Assembly: GCF_900499075.1 (NCBI RefSeq)
Contig: NZ_UIHC01000003.1
Location: forward strand, 1 to 64,000
Origin: Roseinatronobacter ekhonensis
GTDB taxonomy: Bacteria; Pseudomonadota; Alphaproteobacteria; Rhodobacterales; Rhodobacteraceae
DNA: 64,000 bases
Reading direction: 5' to 3'
Part shown: positions 17,230 through 26,792 of the stretch, piece after piece
How positions within the stretch are numbered: position 1 is the first letter of the stretch
How the letters are laid out: every line of letters begins with the position of its first letter
Position numbers and translations under genes: made by a program
The notes under the pieces: model-generated
Told to the model about the DNA's origin: nothing
Database searches by the model: none
Seen by the model: the letters and a program-made list of their open reading frames with translations, nothing else

Positions 17230-18452
17230 ACTGGCCACAACCCACACGACCGCTGCGTTTCGGCGAATTCGTAGCGCTGATGGCGCTGATGATGTCGTCT
17301 GTCGCGTTTTCCATCGACGCGATGCTGCCCGCCCTGCCGACCATCGGCGACCAACTGTCGCCGGATGCCCCGCAAAAGGGGCAATTGGTGATTACCATTT
17401 TCGTCCTTGGTCTGGGGCTTGGCACGCTGATCTGCGGGCCGGTTTCGGACGCTTACGGGCGCAAATCGGTGCTTCTGGTCGGGATTACCGCCTATATCAC
17501 GGGCGCATTGATCGCCATGCAGGCCCAAAGCATCGACGGGCTGCTGGCGGCGCGCTTTTTGCAAGGGCTGGGGGCAGCGGCCCCCCGCGTCATCGCAACC
17601 GCAATGGTGCGTGACATGTATGAGGGGCGCGCCATGGCGCGCGTGACCAGCATAATCATGACGCTGTTCATTCTTGTGCCCGCGATCGCGCCCTCTGTCG
17701 GTGCGGTGATCATCTGGATTGCCGACTGGCGCGCGGTGTTTCTTGCCTTTGTCGCCTTCGGCCTGATCGGGGCGGCATGGCTGATGCTGCGCCAGCCCGA
17801 ATCGCTTCCGCCCGAACGGCGGCGCGCCCTGAGCCTGCGCAACATCGGGGCGGCGGTGGCGGAAATCACCACCACGCCCGCCGTGATGATCTATGTGGTG
17901 GCGCTGGTATTCGCATTTGCACCCATGTTTGCATGGCTGTCCAACCTGCCGATGATCTTTGCCGACGTCTATGACCGCGCCGCAAGTTTTCCGCTATGGT
18001 TCGGCATTACCGCGCTGGTCGCCGGCAGCGCCAGCGTGGTCAATGCCAAGCTGGTCATGCGGCTGGGCATGAAACGGATCGCGACCGCCGCCTTTCTGTG
18101 GCAAGCCGTCGTGTCGTTGTTGTTTCTGGCGCTGTTGCAGTTCGACCTGCCCGCCCCGTGGGATTTCGCGTTTTTCTTCGCCTTCATGTGTTCGGCATTT
18201 TTCGCAATCGGGCTGACCTTCGGCAACCTGAATGCGCTGGCGCTGCAACCGTTGGGGCATATGGCAGGGGTTGGCGCATCGGTGGTGCAATCGCTATCCA
18301 CCGTCGGGTCGGTCATGGTCGCGATCCCGATTTCGCTGGCCTATAACGGCACGCCCATCCCTCTGATCACCGGCATGGCGCTCTGCGCCTGCACGGCGCT
18401 TGCCCTTATGATTGCCGCGCGCCGACTTGCCCCGGAACTACCCGCCGAATAA
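17226..18452 (+). CDS. Bcr/CflA-type MFS multidrug transporter
   Basis: This 408-residue major facilitator has 12 expected transmembrane helices. The N-terminal half shows the Bcr/CflA pattern FSIDAMLPALPTIGDQL followed by the motif-A-like GPVSDAYGRKSVLLVG. It exports small molecules by proton antiport across the inner membrane. The ATG at 17226 overlaps the FrnE-like stop (ATGA), so three genes (ligase, oxidoreductase, exporter) form one tightly coupled unit. The gene may serve to expel the product or a toxic substrate of the ligase. Substrate is unknown. Confidence 0.9.
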   Translation: MNWPQPTRPLRFGEFVALMALMMSSVAFSIDAMLPALPTIGDQLSPDAPQKGQLVITIFVLGLGLGTLICGPVSDAYGRKSVLLVGITAYITGALIAMQAQSIDGLLAARFLQGLGAAAPRVIATAMVRDMYEGRAMARVTSIIMTLFILVPAIAPSVGAVIIWIADWRAVFLAFVAFGLIGAAWLMLRQPESLPPERRRALSLRNIGAAVAEITTTPAVMIYVVALVFAFAPMFAWLSNLPMIFADVYDRAASFPLWFGITALVAGSASVVNAKLVMRLGMKRIATAAFLWQAVVSLLFLALLQFDLPAPWDFAFFFAFMCSAFFAIGLTFGNLNALALQPLGHMAGVGASVVQSLSTVGSVMVAIPISLAYNGTPIPLITGMALCACTALALMIAARRLAPELPAE

Positions 18453-18517
18453 CATTCTTTTTCCATCATTGTCGGGCTATGCTGCCCGCGATCTCATTTG
18501 AACAAAGGTATCTCAAG

Positions 18518-19372
18518 ATGGAACTTATCCTTGGCCTTGCCGTCCTGATCGTGCTGGTCGTTCTGCTGGGCCTGAAAATTGTCCCGCAAGCGCAGAATTT
18601 TGTCATCACCCGGCTGGGCGCGTATCACCGCACGCTGGATGCTGGCGTAAACGTAATCGTGCCGTTTCTGGACAAGGTGCACGCAAAAGTGCCGGTCAAT
18701 GATCAAGTCCTGAACGACATCAACCTGGAAGTGGTGTCGGCCGATAACGTGGTTTTTGGCGCGAAACTTCTGGTCGTCTACCGCATTGAAAACGCCGAAG
18801 CCGCCGTATTCCGCGTCAACAAGATTGACGAACTGGTCATTGGCCTTGTGCAATCGCTGGTGCGCTCGGAACTGGGCAAGGTGGAACTGGACGCGGTGCA
18901 ATCGGATCGCGGGTCTTTGAATGTCGCACTACTGACCGCGCTGGAAGATGCGGGCAAGACTTACGGCATTCGTATTTCACGCTCGGAAATTACGGATGTG
19001 ACACTGAACGAGGTCACGCAAACCGCCATGGCCGAAGTACTGGCCGCAGAGCGTGAGCGCCGTGCCGCCATCACCCGCGCAGAGGGTGAGCGCCGCGCAA
19101 CCGAACTGAACGCCGATGCCGAGCTATATGAAGCGCAGCGCAAGGCCGACGCCATCCGCGCCATCGCGCAGGCCAACGCGGAATCGAACCGGATGCTGGC
19201 CCTGTCGCTGGACACGGAGAGCGCACAGCAAGCATTGATCTTCCAGACAGCGCGGATGCAGGTCGAAGCGTTGGAAGGCATTTCCAAATCGCCCAACGCC
19301 AAACTGATCATGCTGCCGGGCGGGCCGTCCAACAGCTTTCGCGAAGCCGCCGCCATCCTGAAGGAGATGTGA
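18518..19372 (+). CDS. SPFH/stomatin-like band 7 membrane protein
   Basis: This 284-residue SPFH-domain protein (QmcA/stomatin group) has one N-terminal membrane helix (about residues 1-19). It is followed by the band 7 domain (VPQAQNFVITRLGAYHRTLDAG) and a long coiled coil rich in Glu, Arg and Ala (about residues 170-230, AERERRAAITRAEGERRA). These proteins oligomerise into membrane cages that organise microdomains and modulate proteases. The ATG at 18518 is taken because it directly precedes the hydrophobic helix; an upstream ATG at 18479 adds 13 unrelated residues. The NfeD partner follows after 3 bases, the usual pairing. Confidence 0.9.
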   Translation: MELILGLAVLIVLVVLLGLKIVPQAQNFVITRLGAYHRTLDAGVNVIVPFLDKVHAKVPVNDQVLNDINLEVVSADNVVFGAKLLVVYRIENAEAAVFRVNKIDELVIGLVQSLVRSELGKVELDAVQSDRGSLNVALLTALEDAGKTYGIRISRSEITDVTLNEVTQTAMAEVLAAERERRAAITRAEGERRATELNADAELYEAQRKADAIRAIAQANAESNRMLALSLDTESAQQALIFQTARMQVEALEGISKSPNAKLIMLPGGPSNSFREAAAILKEM

Positions 19373-19375
19373 GCG

Positions 19376-19693
19376 ATGGACATGTTCGCACTGCCTGACT
19401 GGTCCGTCTGGGGGCTGATTGCCGTCATCCTGCTGGTGGGCGAAATGCTGACGACCGCCTATGTCGCGCTTGGCTTTGCCGTCGCAGCAGGGCTGATGGC
19501 GCTGGTGGTCTGGCTGGTTCCCGGCCTGCCGGTCGTGGTGCAGGGCTTTATCTGGGCGGCGTTGGGGCTGGGCGTGTGGCTGGCGCTGTCGCGCTTCACC
19601 CGGCGCAAGCAGGGCCGCAAGGACATCAACGACTATGACCCGCGTTCATCCCTGCCGCCATCCGACCGTGGCGGCTGGACAGAAAAAGACTAA
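19376..19693 (+). CDS. NfeD-family membrane protein, short form
   Basis: This 105-residue protein has three predicted membrane helices (about residues 12-30, 34-50 and 54-70) and a short charged tail. It follows an SPFH gene by 3 bases, the standard NfeD/SPFH operon. Usual short NfeD proteins are about 140-150 residues and end with an OB-fold domain. Here only about 35 polar residues follow the last helix (beginning RRKQGRKDINDYDPR), too few for that fold. The stop is not followed by obvious continuation of the family in another frame, so this looks like a natural short form. Confidence 0.75.
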   Translation: MDMFALPDWSVWGLIAVILLVGEMLTTAYVALGFAVAAGLMALVVWLVPGLPVVVQGFIWAALGLGVWLALSRFTRRKQGRKDINDYDPRSSLPPSDRGGWTEKD

Positions 19694-19828
19694 AGCATGC
19701 CGCGCAAAAGTGGCTTTCAGTGTTACGCAAAAACGTGCGACCACAAAAGGTCAGAGCGTGTTGCAGGAATGGGACCGAACGCGACACGCTCTGGCATCTT
19801 CGGCGAGCTAAGACCGTGCCCCGCAAGA

Positions 19829-20848
19829 TTACACGCTGGAATACAGCCCTTCATAGATCGGCTGTAGCGTATCTGTATCGAAGAGCGACGACACAGACGT
19901 GCCTTTCCACGTATTCAGGATGGCCTGCGCGAACATCGGCGCGGTGGCCACAATGCGGATATTCGGCGCGGCCTTGACCGCATCCGTGGGTGCGATGGAA
20001 TCGGTGATGACCAGCGATTTCATCACCGAATTCGTGATCCGCTCCACCGCCGGGCCGGACAGCACGCCATGGGTGATGTAGCTGTGCACTTCGGTCGCAC
20101 CCGCTTCCATCAGCACCTCTGCGGCCTTGCACAGCGTGCCCGCCGTGTCGCAGATGTCATCCACGATGATACAGGTCTTGCCCTTCACATCGCCGATCAC
20201 GGTCATTTCGGAAATTTCACCGGCCTTTTCGCGGCGCTTGTCCACGATCGCGAGCGGGCACCCCACCCGCTTGGCCAGTTCGCGCGCGCGTGAAACACCG
20301 CCGACATCGGGCGAGATGATCATCACGTCATCCAGCCGGTTCTTGAAATGGTGCAACACATCCAGCGCGAACACCGGTGCGGCGTATAGGTTATCGACCG
20401 GGATGTCGAAAAAGCCCTGAATCTGTGTGGCATGCAGGTCCAACGTCAGCACCCGCTCTATCCCCGCTTGAGAGATCATGTTGGCCACCAGCTTGGCCGA
20501 AATCGGCGTGCGCGCCTTGGTGCGACGGTCCTGCCGTGCATAACCGAAATACGGGATTACGGCGGTAATGCGCGCGGCTGACGACCGTTTCAAAGCATCC
20601 GCGATAATCAGCAATTCCATCAGGTTGTCATTTGCCGGGCGCGAGGTGGACTGGATAATGAACATATCCTCGCCGCGCACATTCTCATAAACCTCGACGA
20701 AAATCTCCTGATCGTTGAACCGTTCGACCCGCGCTTCGACCAGCCCGACACTGACACCGCGATGCAGCGACATGCGGCGCGCAATGGCCTTGGACAGGCC
20801 CGGATTGGAATTCCCGGCAATCAGCTTGGGTTCGGTTCGGTCGATCAT
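19829..20848 (-). CDS. prs: ribose-phosphate pyrophosphokinase
   Basis: This 339-residue PRPP synthetase converts ribose 5-phosphate and ATP to PRPP for nucleotide, histidine and tryptophan synthesis. Typical segments are [19 protein letters not shown], the ATP loop [11 protein letters not shown], the metal/flexible region [15 protein letters not shown] and the PRPP-binding [11 protein letters not shown]. The start at 20848 ([13 protein letters not shown]) matches the family N-terminus; the frame extends to 20893 without resemblance. It is a single gene, divergent from the next gene by 91 bases. hisG, a PRPP consumer, is also in this window but far away. Confidence 0.95.
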   Translation of the reverse strand: MIDRTEPKLIAGNSNPGLSKAIARRMSLHRGVSVGLVEARVERFNDQEIFVEVYENVRGEDMFIIQSTSRPANDNLMELLIIADALKRSSAARITAVIPYFGYARQDRRTKARTPISAKLVANMISQAGIERVLTLDLHATQIQGFFDIPVDNLYAAPVFALDVLHHFKNRLDDVMIISPDVGGVSRARELAKRVGCPLAIVDKRREKAGEISEMTVIGDVKGKTCIIVDDICDTAGTLCKAAEVLMEAGATEVHSYITHGVLSGPAVERITNSVMKSLVITDSIAPTDAVKAAPNIRIVATAPMFAQAILNTWKGTSVSSLFDTDTLQPIYEGLYSSV

Positions 20849-20939
20849 GTCGGGCAATCCTTGCGAGTCGGCAGCGTTGACACCGCTTACCACCCCGATA
20901 CGGTCTTGGAAATGTTACAAGCAGCCAAAGGGGCCGTGT

Positions 20940-21536
20940 ATGGCGCAGATTGACTATTACCTCAGCCCGATTTCACCCTGGACACATCTGGTCGGGGATC
21001 GTGCGGCCAGAATTGCAAGCAAGGCGGGTGTGGCGCTGCGCTACAAACCGCTGGACCCGAATGCGCTGTTCGCGCGCACGGGCGGGCAGGCGCTGGCAGA
21101 ACGGCATGACAGCCGCAAAGCCTACCGCCTGCAAGAGCTGGAGCGCTGGGGGCGCAAGCTGGACGCGCCGATTAAACTGCGGCCCGCCCATTTCCCGACC
21201 AACCCCGCGCCCGCGTCCTACGCCATCATCGCGGCGCAAGAAGCGGGCGGCGGCGATCTGAGCACGCTTGTCACCGGCCTGACCCGCGCTTGCTGGGAAG
21301 AGGACCGCGACATCGCGCAGGACGACGTGATCCGCGACTGTCTGGCCGCTGCGGGTTTCGACACGGGGTTGGCGTTTTCGGGTATGTTGCAAGGTGCAGA
21401 GATCTACCCCCGCAACCTCGAAGACGCGGTAGAGGCCGGTGTCTTTGGCCTGCCGTTCTTCGTGGTCGGAGAGGCGCGCTTTTGGGGTCAGGACCGGCTG
21501 GCGTTTCTGGCAGAGCATCTGGACGTTGCCGTTTAG
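20940..21536 (+). CDS. 2-hydroxychromene-2-carboxylate isomerase-like DsbA-family protein
   Basis: This 198-residue protein has the GST-kappa/HCCA-isomerase thioredoxin fold. The active-site loop is YYLSPISPWTHL, with Ser (about S9) in place of the first cysteine of CXXC, as in true isomerases that bind glutathione. The C-terminal motifs GVFGLPFFVVGEARFWGQDRL are diagnostic for this family. HCCA isomerases act in naphthalene degradation, but no such genes are nearby. Many Rhodobacterales copies have no known substrate. It is divergent from prs and ends at a strong terminator. Confidence 0.85.
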   Translation: MAQIDYYLSPISPWTHLVGDRAARIASKAGVALRYKPLDPNALFARTGGQALAERHDSRKAYRLQELERWGRKLDAPIKLRPAHFPTNPAPASYAIIAAQEAGGGDLSTLVTGLTRACWEEDRDIAQDDVIRDCLAAAGFDTGLAFSGMLQGAEIYPRNLEDAVEAGVFGLPFFVVGEARFWGQDRLAFLAEHLDVAV

Positions 21537-21540
21537 CCAC

Positions 21541-21580
21541 AAAAAAGCCCCGCGCCTGTTTCAGGGCGCGGGGTTTTTTC
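21541..21580. terminator. bidirectional Rho-independent terminator
   Basis: Stem arms GCCCCGCGCC and GGGCGCGGGG close a short TGTTTCA-type loop and are flanked by an A-run on the left and TTTTTT on the right. It lies between the convergent HCCA-isomerase-like gene (ends 21536) and the DUF6280 gene (ends 21599) and should serve both directions. Confidence 0.92.
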
Positions 21581-21598
21581 TGCGGGCTTACGCCGCGA

Positions 21599-21922
21599 TC
21601 AGGCCGCTTCGGCTTCTGCCTCTGCTGCGGCGCGGCGTTCGCTTTCCTCGCGCGACAGCGCGACCGAGGTGCGCACACCCTTGCCGACGAATTCCATCAG
21701 CCCGGACACAACACGCTCGTTCGGGTCAATGCCCGCACAGCTTAGCACTTCACGTCCGTCGCGCGACCGCGCCCAACGCGCAATCTGCTCCGGCCCGTTG
21801 CCGTATTTCTTGTCATCGGCGATCGCGTCATCCAGCGCCGCCAGCACCACCGCTGCAAACAGCTTGCGGGCACGCGCCCCCTGCTCGTGGGTAAACGCTG
21901 TTCCATCCGCTGCATCAAACAT
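21599..21922 (-). CDS. DUF6280-family conserved protein
   Basis: This 107-residue protein contains the highly conserved stretches ARKLFAAVVLAALDDAIADD and YGNGPEQIARWARSRDGRE, which I recognise from small Rhodobacterales proteins annotated as DUF6280. No signal peptide or membrane segment is present and the C-terminus is Ala/Glu rich. The start at 21922 is supported by AAGGA seven bases upstream on the minus strand; the open frame to 22123 reads through the divergent promoter region and is rejected. The function is unknown. It is divergent from efp. Confidence 0.8.
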   Translation of the reverse strand: MFDAADGTAFTHEQGARARKLFAAVVLAALDDAIADDKKYGNGPEQIARWARSRDGREVLSCAGIDPNERVVSGLMEFVGKGVRTSVALSREESERRAAAEAEAEAA

Positions 21923-22133
21923 ATCAGTTCCTTTTGTTCTTGCTCTTGCATTCACCGCGAACGCCTGCCTACCCTTTTTGAGGGTTGATTCGCTAGCCTC
22001 TATTTGCATAGCACCCATGCGCCAAATGCATAGCTTGCAATTCCGCCTGGCCATATCCTGTTCTTGCGTGACTGACCCCGCCGCGATATAGCATGCGCCA
22101 AGAAAATGTCGCGCATTTGCCAAGGTTTATCCC

Positions 22134-22697
22134 ATGCCCAAGATCAACGGAAACGAAATTCGTCCCGGCAATGTGCTGGAACATGACGGCGGCCTGTGGG
22201 CGGCGGTCAAAGTCGGGCATGTCAAACCCGGCAAGGGCGGTGCGTTTGCGCAGGTCGAAATGAAAAACCTGCGCGATGGCCGCAAGCTGAATGAGCGGTT
22301 CCGCTCTGACGACAAGATCGAACGTGTGCGGCTGGAACAAAAAGACCAGCAGTTCCTATATGAGACTGATGGCCGTCTGGTCGTGATGGATATGGACACG
22401 TTCGAACAGGTCGAACTGGACGCGGAATTGCTGGGCGAACGCCGTCCCTTCCTGCAAGATGGCATGACCGTCACGGTCGAATATTATGGCGAGGAAGCGC
22501 TGAACATGTCGCTGCCGCAGAAAGTGGTCTGCAAGGTGGTGGAAACCGAGCCTGTGGTCAAAGGGCAAACCGCCGCCAACAGCTTCAAGCCGGCGCTGCT
22601 GGACAATGGCGTGCGCGTTCTGGTGCCGCCTTTCGTGGGTCAGGACGAGGATATCGTCGTCAATACCGAAACATTCGAGTATACCGAGCGCGCCTGA
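22134..22697 (+). CDS. efp: translation elongation factor P
   Basis: This 187-residue EF-P rescues ribosomes stalled on polyproline by binding between P and E sites. The N-terminal KOW-like domain carries the conserved modified-lysine loop [10 protein letters not shown] with K34 at the tip, and two OB domains follow, ending [14 protein letters not shown]34 rather than Arg suggests an EpmA/EpmB-type lysyl modification, although those genes are not in this window. Length is standard. The divergent DUF6280 gene lies 211 bases away. Confidence 0.96.
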   Translation: MPKINGNEIRPGNVLEHDGGLWAAVKVGHVKPGKGGAFAQVEMKNLRDGRKLNERFRSDDKIERVRLEQKDQQFLYETDGRLVVMDMDTFEQVELDAELLGERRPFLQDGMTVTVEYYGEEALNMSLPQKVVCKVVETEPVVKGQTAANSFKPALLDNGVRVLVPPFVGQDEDIVVNTETFEYTERA

Positions 22698-22734
22698 TCG
22701 CCACTCCAGCGCGCGCCGCTCCGGGATCAAGCCC

Positions 22735-23994
22735 ATGCGTGTCATTGCCATAGCCTGCGTTGTCGCTGCCCTTGGGCAAGGCGCGCTGGCACGGGATGTG
22801 GCGCTGGTGCTCGACTGGCCCGCGGCAGAAGCAGGGACCGAGCTGGGCGCAGTCGGTGGTCAAGGCACACCCCCCAGCGCCGAACTTGTCGCCGTCACGC
22901 GCGACAGCGCCGGTGCGGTCTTGACCACATTGCGCCAGCCAGTGTCCGTGGGCACGCCAGAGGTCACACTCTCTTTGCCAAGCCTGTCGCGGCAAGCGAC
23001 CACGCTGCATGTCGGCGCGCTGGTCGCTGGCAGATTTCGCCTGCAAAGCGCGCGCGCCACGATTCTGGGCGGCCAACCGCCGGACAGTCTGTCGCTCTCT
23101 GCGGTGCTGACCGCCAGTTTTACCACAGATTACCTGTGCGACACCGGCGAGGAGATCGCGCTTGTCCCCGATGGTGCAGGGTTTGTGCTGGACGGCGCGC
23201 GCGATAAGCGCTTTGCCCCGAGCGAGCTTGACGGGCGGTTCACCGCCGAGGATGGCACGATAGCCAACCGTATTCCGGGCCTGCTGCAACTCGAAAGCGG
23301 CGAGGGCGTGCTGATTGAAACCTGCCAGCCAATCCCGGCACGCCCGATCCTGCCATTGACCGCGCTCGGCCCGCTGGAAGACCCGGCATGGCGGGTCGAT
23401 ATCGGATTGGACGGATCATTGCTGACGCTGCCGACCGATGCAGCCGTCACGCCGCCCGATGCGCCTGCGCCGCGCGTGGCCACGACCATCACACGGCAGA
23501 GCGATGACGCGCTGCGGTTCGAAATGGGTGTGCACAGGCTGCTTGTCCGTCGTGCGCCTTGCACGCTGCCGGGCGTGGACATGCCCTACCCGCTTAGCGC
23601 CAGCCTGACGGGACCGGATGGCGCGTTTCCCATGGGGTGCGCGGGCAACCCCTTGCGCAGCCTTGAGGGCGCGCCGTGGCAGGTGACGCATCTGTTCGGT
23701 GCCGCTGTGCCACCCGCAGATGACGGGGCCAACGCCTTTACCCTGCAATTCGATACCGGCCGCGTTGCGGGGCGCACCAGTTGCAACCGCTATCTGGGCC
23801 GCGCCGCCGTCGCAGGTGCCCGGCTAGAGGTGCGCGATCTGGGCGCGACCCGCCTGCCCTGCCCGACCAACCTGACCAATCTGGAAACCCGGTTTCTGGA
23901 TGCCTTGGAAGCCGCGACAGGCATCCTGCGCCTGCCCGGTGGTGGGCTGGTTCTGTATGCGGGCAGCACGGCCATTCTGGTCGCGAAGCACTAG
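22735..23994 (+). CDS. exported META-domain protein
   Basis: This 419-residue protein starts with a Sec-type signal (MRVIAIACVVAALGQGALA). A beta-rich N-terminal region resembles the YbaY/YscW-like type that often precedes META domains. The C-terminal part (about residues 310-419) has the META/HslJ signature GRVAGRTSCNRYLG and DLGATRLPCPTNLTNLE. Proteins of this kind sit in the periplasm or are lipid-linked and are associated with stress or drug tolerance, without a defined biochemical activity. The ATG at 22735 is preferred because the signal peptide follows. It trails efp by 37 bases and may be co-transcribed with it. Confidence 0.75.
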   Translation: MRVIAIACVVAALGQGALARDVALVLDWPAAEAGTELGAVGGQGTPPSAELVAVTRDSAGAVLTTLRQPVSVGTPEVTLSLPSLSRQATTLHVGALVAGRFRLQSARATILGGQPPDSLSLSAVLTASFTTDYLCDTGEEIALVPDGAGFVLDGARDKRFAPSELDGRFTAEDGTIANRIPGLLQLESGEGVLIETCQPIPARPILPLTALGPLEDPAWRVDIGLDGSLLTLPTDAAVTPPDAPAPRVATTITRQSDDALRFEMGVHRLLVRRAPCTLPGVDMPYPLSASLTGPDGAFPMGCAGNPLRSLEGAPWQVTHLFGAAVPPADDGANAFTLQFDTGRVAGRTSCNRYLGRAAVAGARLEVRDLGATRLPCPTNLTNLETRFLDALEAATGILRLPGGGLVLYAGSTAILVAKH

Positions 23995-23998
23995 AATG

Positions 23999-24025
23999 CC
24001 GCGGGCCCGGCCACCGGCCCCGCGG
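23999..24025. terminator. GC-rich hairpin between convergent genes
   Basis: CCGCGGGCC and GGCCCCGCGG arms form a strong stem between the META-domain gene stop (23994) and the stop of the minus-strand molybdenum enzyme (24037). There is no T-tract on either side, so termination is only suggested by the position. Confidence 0.45.
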
Positions 24026-24036
24026 CTGACAGTGTC

Positions 24037-26268
24037 CTAGACAACGAAATCCGCCACATCACGCAGCGGCAGGCTGCGCGCGCGCGTGCCTGTCAGCGCG
24101 AACATTGCATTGGCCAGAGCAGGCGCGGCAGGCGGTGTCCCCGGCTCACCCACCCCGCCCATATGCGGATTGTCTTGCAGGATCGCGACGTCTATCTGCG
24201 GCGTGTTGAACATGCGCAAGCCGTCATAATCGGGGAAGTTTTCCTGATCGGCGCGCCCGTCGGTAAAGGTGATCTCGCCCATCACCGCAGCGGATAGCCC
24301 GTAGATCAGGCCCGATTCCATCTGCGCGCGAATGATGCCGGGGTCCAGCGCCAGACCGGGGTCGCAAGCCATAAAGGCGCGGTCGACGCGCATGCGCCCG
24401 CCAGCCCGCGCGATTTCCAGAACCACCGCCGTCGGCGTGCCGAAAGACCATGTCATTGCCACACCGCGCGCGCGCCCCTCTGGGAGCGGCGTGTCCCAGC
24501 CCGACATGTCGCGCACACGCTCCAGCACGCCCGCCGCGACCGCGCTTTCGGGGGCGACATGCGCCAGCCGGAACGCAAGCGGGTCGGCACCGGCGGCATG
24601 GGCCAGTTCATCCACAAAGCTCTCATGGAAGAACCCGTTGAAAGACGCGCCGACAGAGCGCCAGAACCCGATGGGCACATCCAGATCCGCCAGATGCCCT
24701 GCAACGCGGTAATTCGGGATCGCATAGGGCTGGTCAAACGCGCCTTCGACATGGCCCTTGTCGGCCCCGCCCGGCGCGCTGCCCATGATCCGCGTCATGG
24801 CCGCGCGGGTGACGGACGGGGCCGCAATCGCGGCGTTGAAATGACTGATGCGACCGTCTGCCACCGCGCCTTGCATCCGCGCCATGGCGGCGGGGCGGTA
24901 GAAATCATGACGCATGTCTTCCTCGCGCGACCATGTCAGGCGAATGGGCGTGCCGGGCATTTCGGCGGCGATGCGCGCGACCTGCGCCACTGCGTCGGTT
25001 TCCGCACGGCGACCAAAGCCACCGCCCATGAACGTGGTGTGCAGGGTGATCGCATCCTCGGGCACCCCGGCGGCCTCTGCTGCAACCTGCACGCAAATTC
25101 GCGGAGCCTGATTGCCCGCCCAGATGGTCATCTGCCCGTCTTGCAGCCATGCGGTGGCGCCCTGCGGCTCCATCGTGGAATGGGCCAGAAAGGGCACGCG
25201 ATATTCGACATTGATCGCGCTATCTGGCAGCGCGCTGGTGTCGCCGTCGTCACGCAGAGTGGAATTCGGCTCTGTATCGAACGCAGCGGCGATTGCCGTG
25301 AACATACCGTCCATGTCGGCAGGCAGGGGCGCGGGCGTCCAGTCCACCTGCACCGCTTTTGCACCTTCCATCGCGGCCCATGTGTTGCGCGCGATCACGG
25401 CCACGCCATTGCCCATGTCGATCACGCGCTCGACGCCCGGCAAATCCAGCGCGGGCGCGGGGTCGAACCCGGCCATGCCGCCGCCCAGATGCGGACAAAT
25501 GCGGACGGTGGCGAATTTCAGCCCCGGCAGGGGGATGTCGGTCGCATATTGCGCCTGGCCGGTGATCTTGGCGCGCATGTCGCTGCGCGGCAGAGCGCGG
25601 CCGAGCAAGGTCCAGTCAGATTGGGGACGCAACCCAACATCCGGCACCGGGCGCGCGGCGGCGTCCATGGCCAGTTCGGCATAGGGAATGCGTGTGTCGT
25701 CGGGGGCGATGACAAAGCCGCCCTCGGTGCGCAATGCAGCGCGATCAACGCCAAGACGCTCGGCGGCAACGGCCTTGAGCGCCTCGCGCGCACCGGCGCC
25801 AGCATAACGCATCTTCTCGAACGCATCGACGGTAGAGGTTGATCCCCCTGTCACCTGCAACCCCAAAAGCTTGCTCGCCGCCGCCAGTCCGCCAACAACC
25901 GTGTGCTGCCAGTCCTTCATGGCGTAATCGGCCACCGGCAAGGCCGCGTGCATCAGCGCACCGTTGTAATAGGCGCTTGACGGCGGGCCATGTTCGACCC
26001 GGATGGATGCGAAATCCACGTCCAGTTCTTCTGCCACCAGCGCGGCAAGCGTGGTGTGCACCCCCTGCCCCATCTCGGCACGCGGCGCGATGATGGTGAT
26101 GCCCGACGTGTCGATGATTACATAGGGGTTCAGCGTGGCCCCTTGGTCGGGGGTAAGCGGGTTTTCGACCGGTTTGCGAATCTGGTAGATGCCGAATGCT
26201 GCGCCGCCCGCAACGGCAACCGCACCGACAAGCAGCGTGCGGCGGGTGATCGTGCCAAGACGGCTCAT
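24037..26268 (-). CDS. molybdenum hydroxylase large subunit (isoquinoline 1-oxidoreductase beta/aldehyde oxidase type)
   Basis: This 743-residue molybdopterin-binding subunit belongs to the IorB/CoxL-related group. The N-terminus is a twin-arginine signal ([15 protein letters not shown]), so the folded heterodimer is exported to the periplasm. Recognised features are the MGGGFGRR cofactor-binding loop and the C-terminal GEPGTPP with the catalytic glutamate (about E708). The enzyme hydroxylates an N-heterocycle or oxidises an aldehyde, passing electrons through its small Fe-S partner, whose gene overlaps the start by 4 bases. No FAD subunit is present, which fits the IorAB type using a cytochrome acceptor. 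Substrate is unknown. Confidence 0.88.
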   Translation of the reverse strand: MSRLGTITRRTLLVGAVAVAGGAAFGIYQIRKPVENPLTPDQGATLNPYVIIDTSGITIIAPRAEMGQGVHTTLAALVAEELDVDFASIRVEHGPPSSAYYNGALMHAALPVADYAMKDWQHTVVGGLAAASKLLGLQVTGGSTSTVDAFEKMRYAGAGAREALKAVAAERLGVDRAALRTEGGFVIAPDDTRIPYAELAMDAAARPVPDVGLRPQSDWTLLGRALPRSDMRAKITGQAQYATDIPLPGLKFATVRICPHLGGGMAGFDPAPALDLPGVERVIDMGNGVAVIARNTWAAMEGAKAVQVDWTPAPLPADMDGMFTAIAAAFDTEPNSTLRDDGDTSALPDSAINVEYRVPFLAHSTMEPQGATAWLQDGQMTIWAGNQAPRICVQVAAEAAGVPEDAITLHTTFMGGGFGRRAETDAVAQVARIAAEMPGTPIRLTWSREEDMRHDFYRPAAMARMQGAVADGRISHFNAAIAAPSVTRAAMTRIMGSAPGGADKGHVEGAFDQPYAIPNYRVAGHLADLDVPIGFWRSVGASFNGFFHESFVDELAHAAGADPLAFRLAHVAPESAVAAGVLERVRDMSGWDTPLPEGRARGVAMTWSFGTPTAVVLEIARAGGRMRVDRAFMACDPGLALDPGIIRAQMESGLIYGLSAAVMGEITFTDGRADQENFPDYDGLRMFNTPQIDVAILQDNPHMGGVGEPGTPPAAPALANAMFALTGTRARSLPLRDVADFVV

Positions 26269-26723
26269 TGCGCACCCCCCATCTGGTCGGCTGCATCATG
26301 GATCGCGGCACGGATGGCGGTATAGGTGCCACAGCGGCACAGGTTGCCACCCATCGCAGCGTCTATGTCGTCATCCGTGGGGCTCGGGTTATTGGCCAGC
26401 AAATCGGCTGCCTGCATGATCTGGCCAGACTGGCAATAGCCGCATTGCGCAACCTGATGGCGCTCCCACGCGGCTTGCAGCGGCGTTTGGTCGCCAAGCC
26501 CCTCTATCGTCGTGACCGGCCCCCAAATATCCGCCAGTCGAACCTGACAGGACCGCACCGCCTGCCCGTCCACATGCACGGTGCAGGCCCCGCACGCGGC
26601 AATCCCGCACCCAAACTTGGTGCCGGTCAGAGACAGCTCGTCGCGCAGCACCCAAAGCAGCGGCGTGTCGGGGGCGGCATCGGTCCGGTATTCGGTTTCA
26701 TTCACAGTCAGGGTGATCGACAT
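26265..26723 (-). CDS. 2Fe-2S subunit of molybdenum hydroxylase (IorA type)
   Basis: This 152-residue protein has two 2Fe-2S clusters. The plant-ferredoxin-type cluster uses C39, C44, C47 ([15 protein letters not shown]) and C59. The helical C-terminal domain carries C94, C97, C129 and C131 (QCGYCQSGQ and NLCRCGT). It transfers electrons from the molybdenum centre of the downstream subunit. It has no signal of its own, so export must be piggyback with the Tat-signalled partner. The genes are coupled by ATGA. The cytochrome acceptor seen in some IorAB operons is absent here. Confidence 0.92.
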   Translation of the reverse strand: MSITLTVNETEYRTDAAPDTPLLWVLRDELSLTGTKFGCGIAACGACTVHVDGQAVRSCQVRLADIWGPVTTIEGLGDQTPLQAAWERHQVAQCGYCQSGQIMQAADLLANNPSPTDDDIDAAMGGNLCRCGTYTAIRAAIHDAADQMGGAQ

Positions 26724-26792
26724 GGGCGGCCTTCCTTACAGCTTTCCCAAGATATGGGGCGCGGCTTTGGAACTACCAGACCCGACCCGGCG

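Noticed and set aside
21599-22123. Longer start of the DUF6280 protein at 22123
   Set aside because: The extra 67 residues run across the divergent efp promoter; a good ribosome site supports the start at 21922.
24559-25842. 427-codon plus-strand open frame inside the molybdenum hydroxylase
   Set aside because: Shadow of the minus-strand gene, which has a Tat signal and conserved cofactor motifs.
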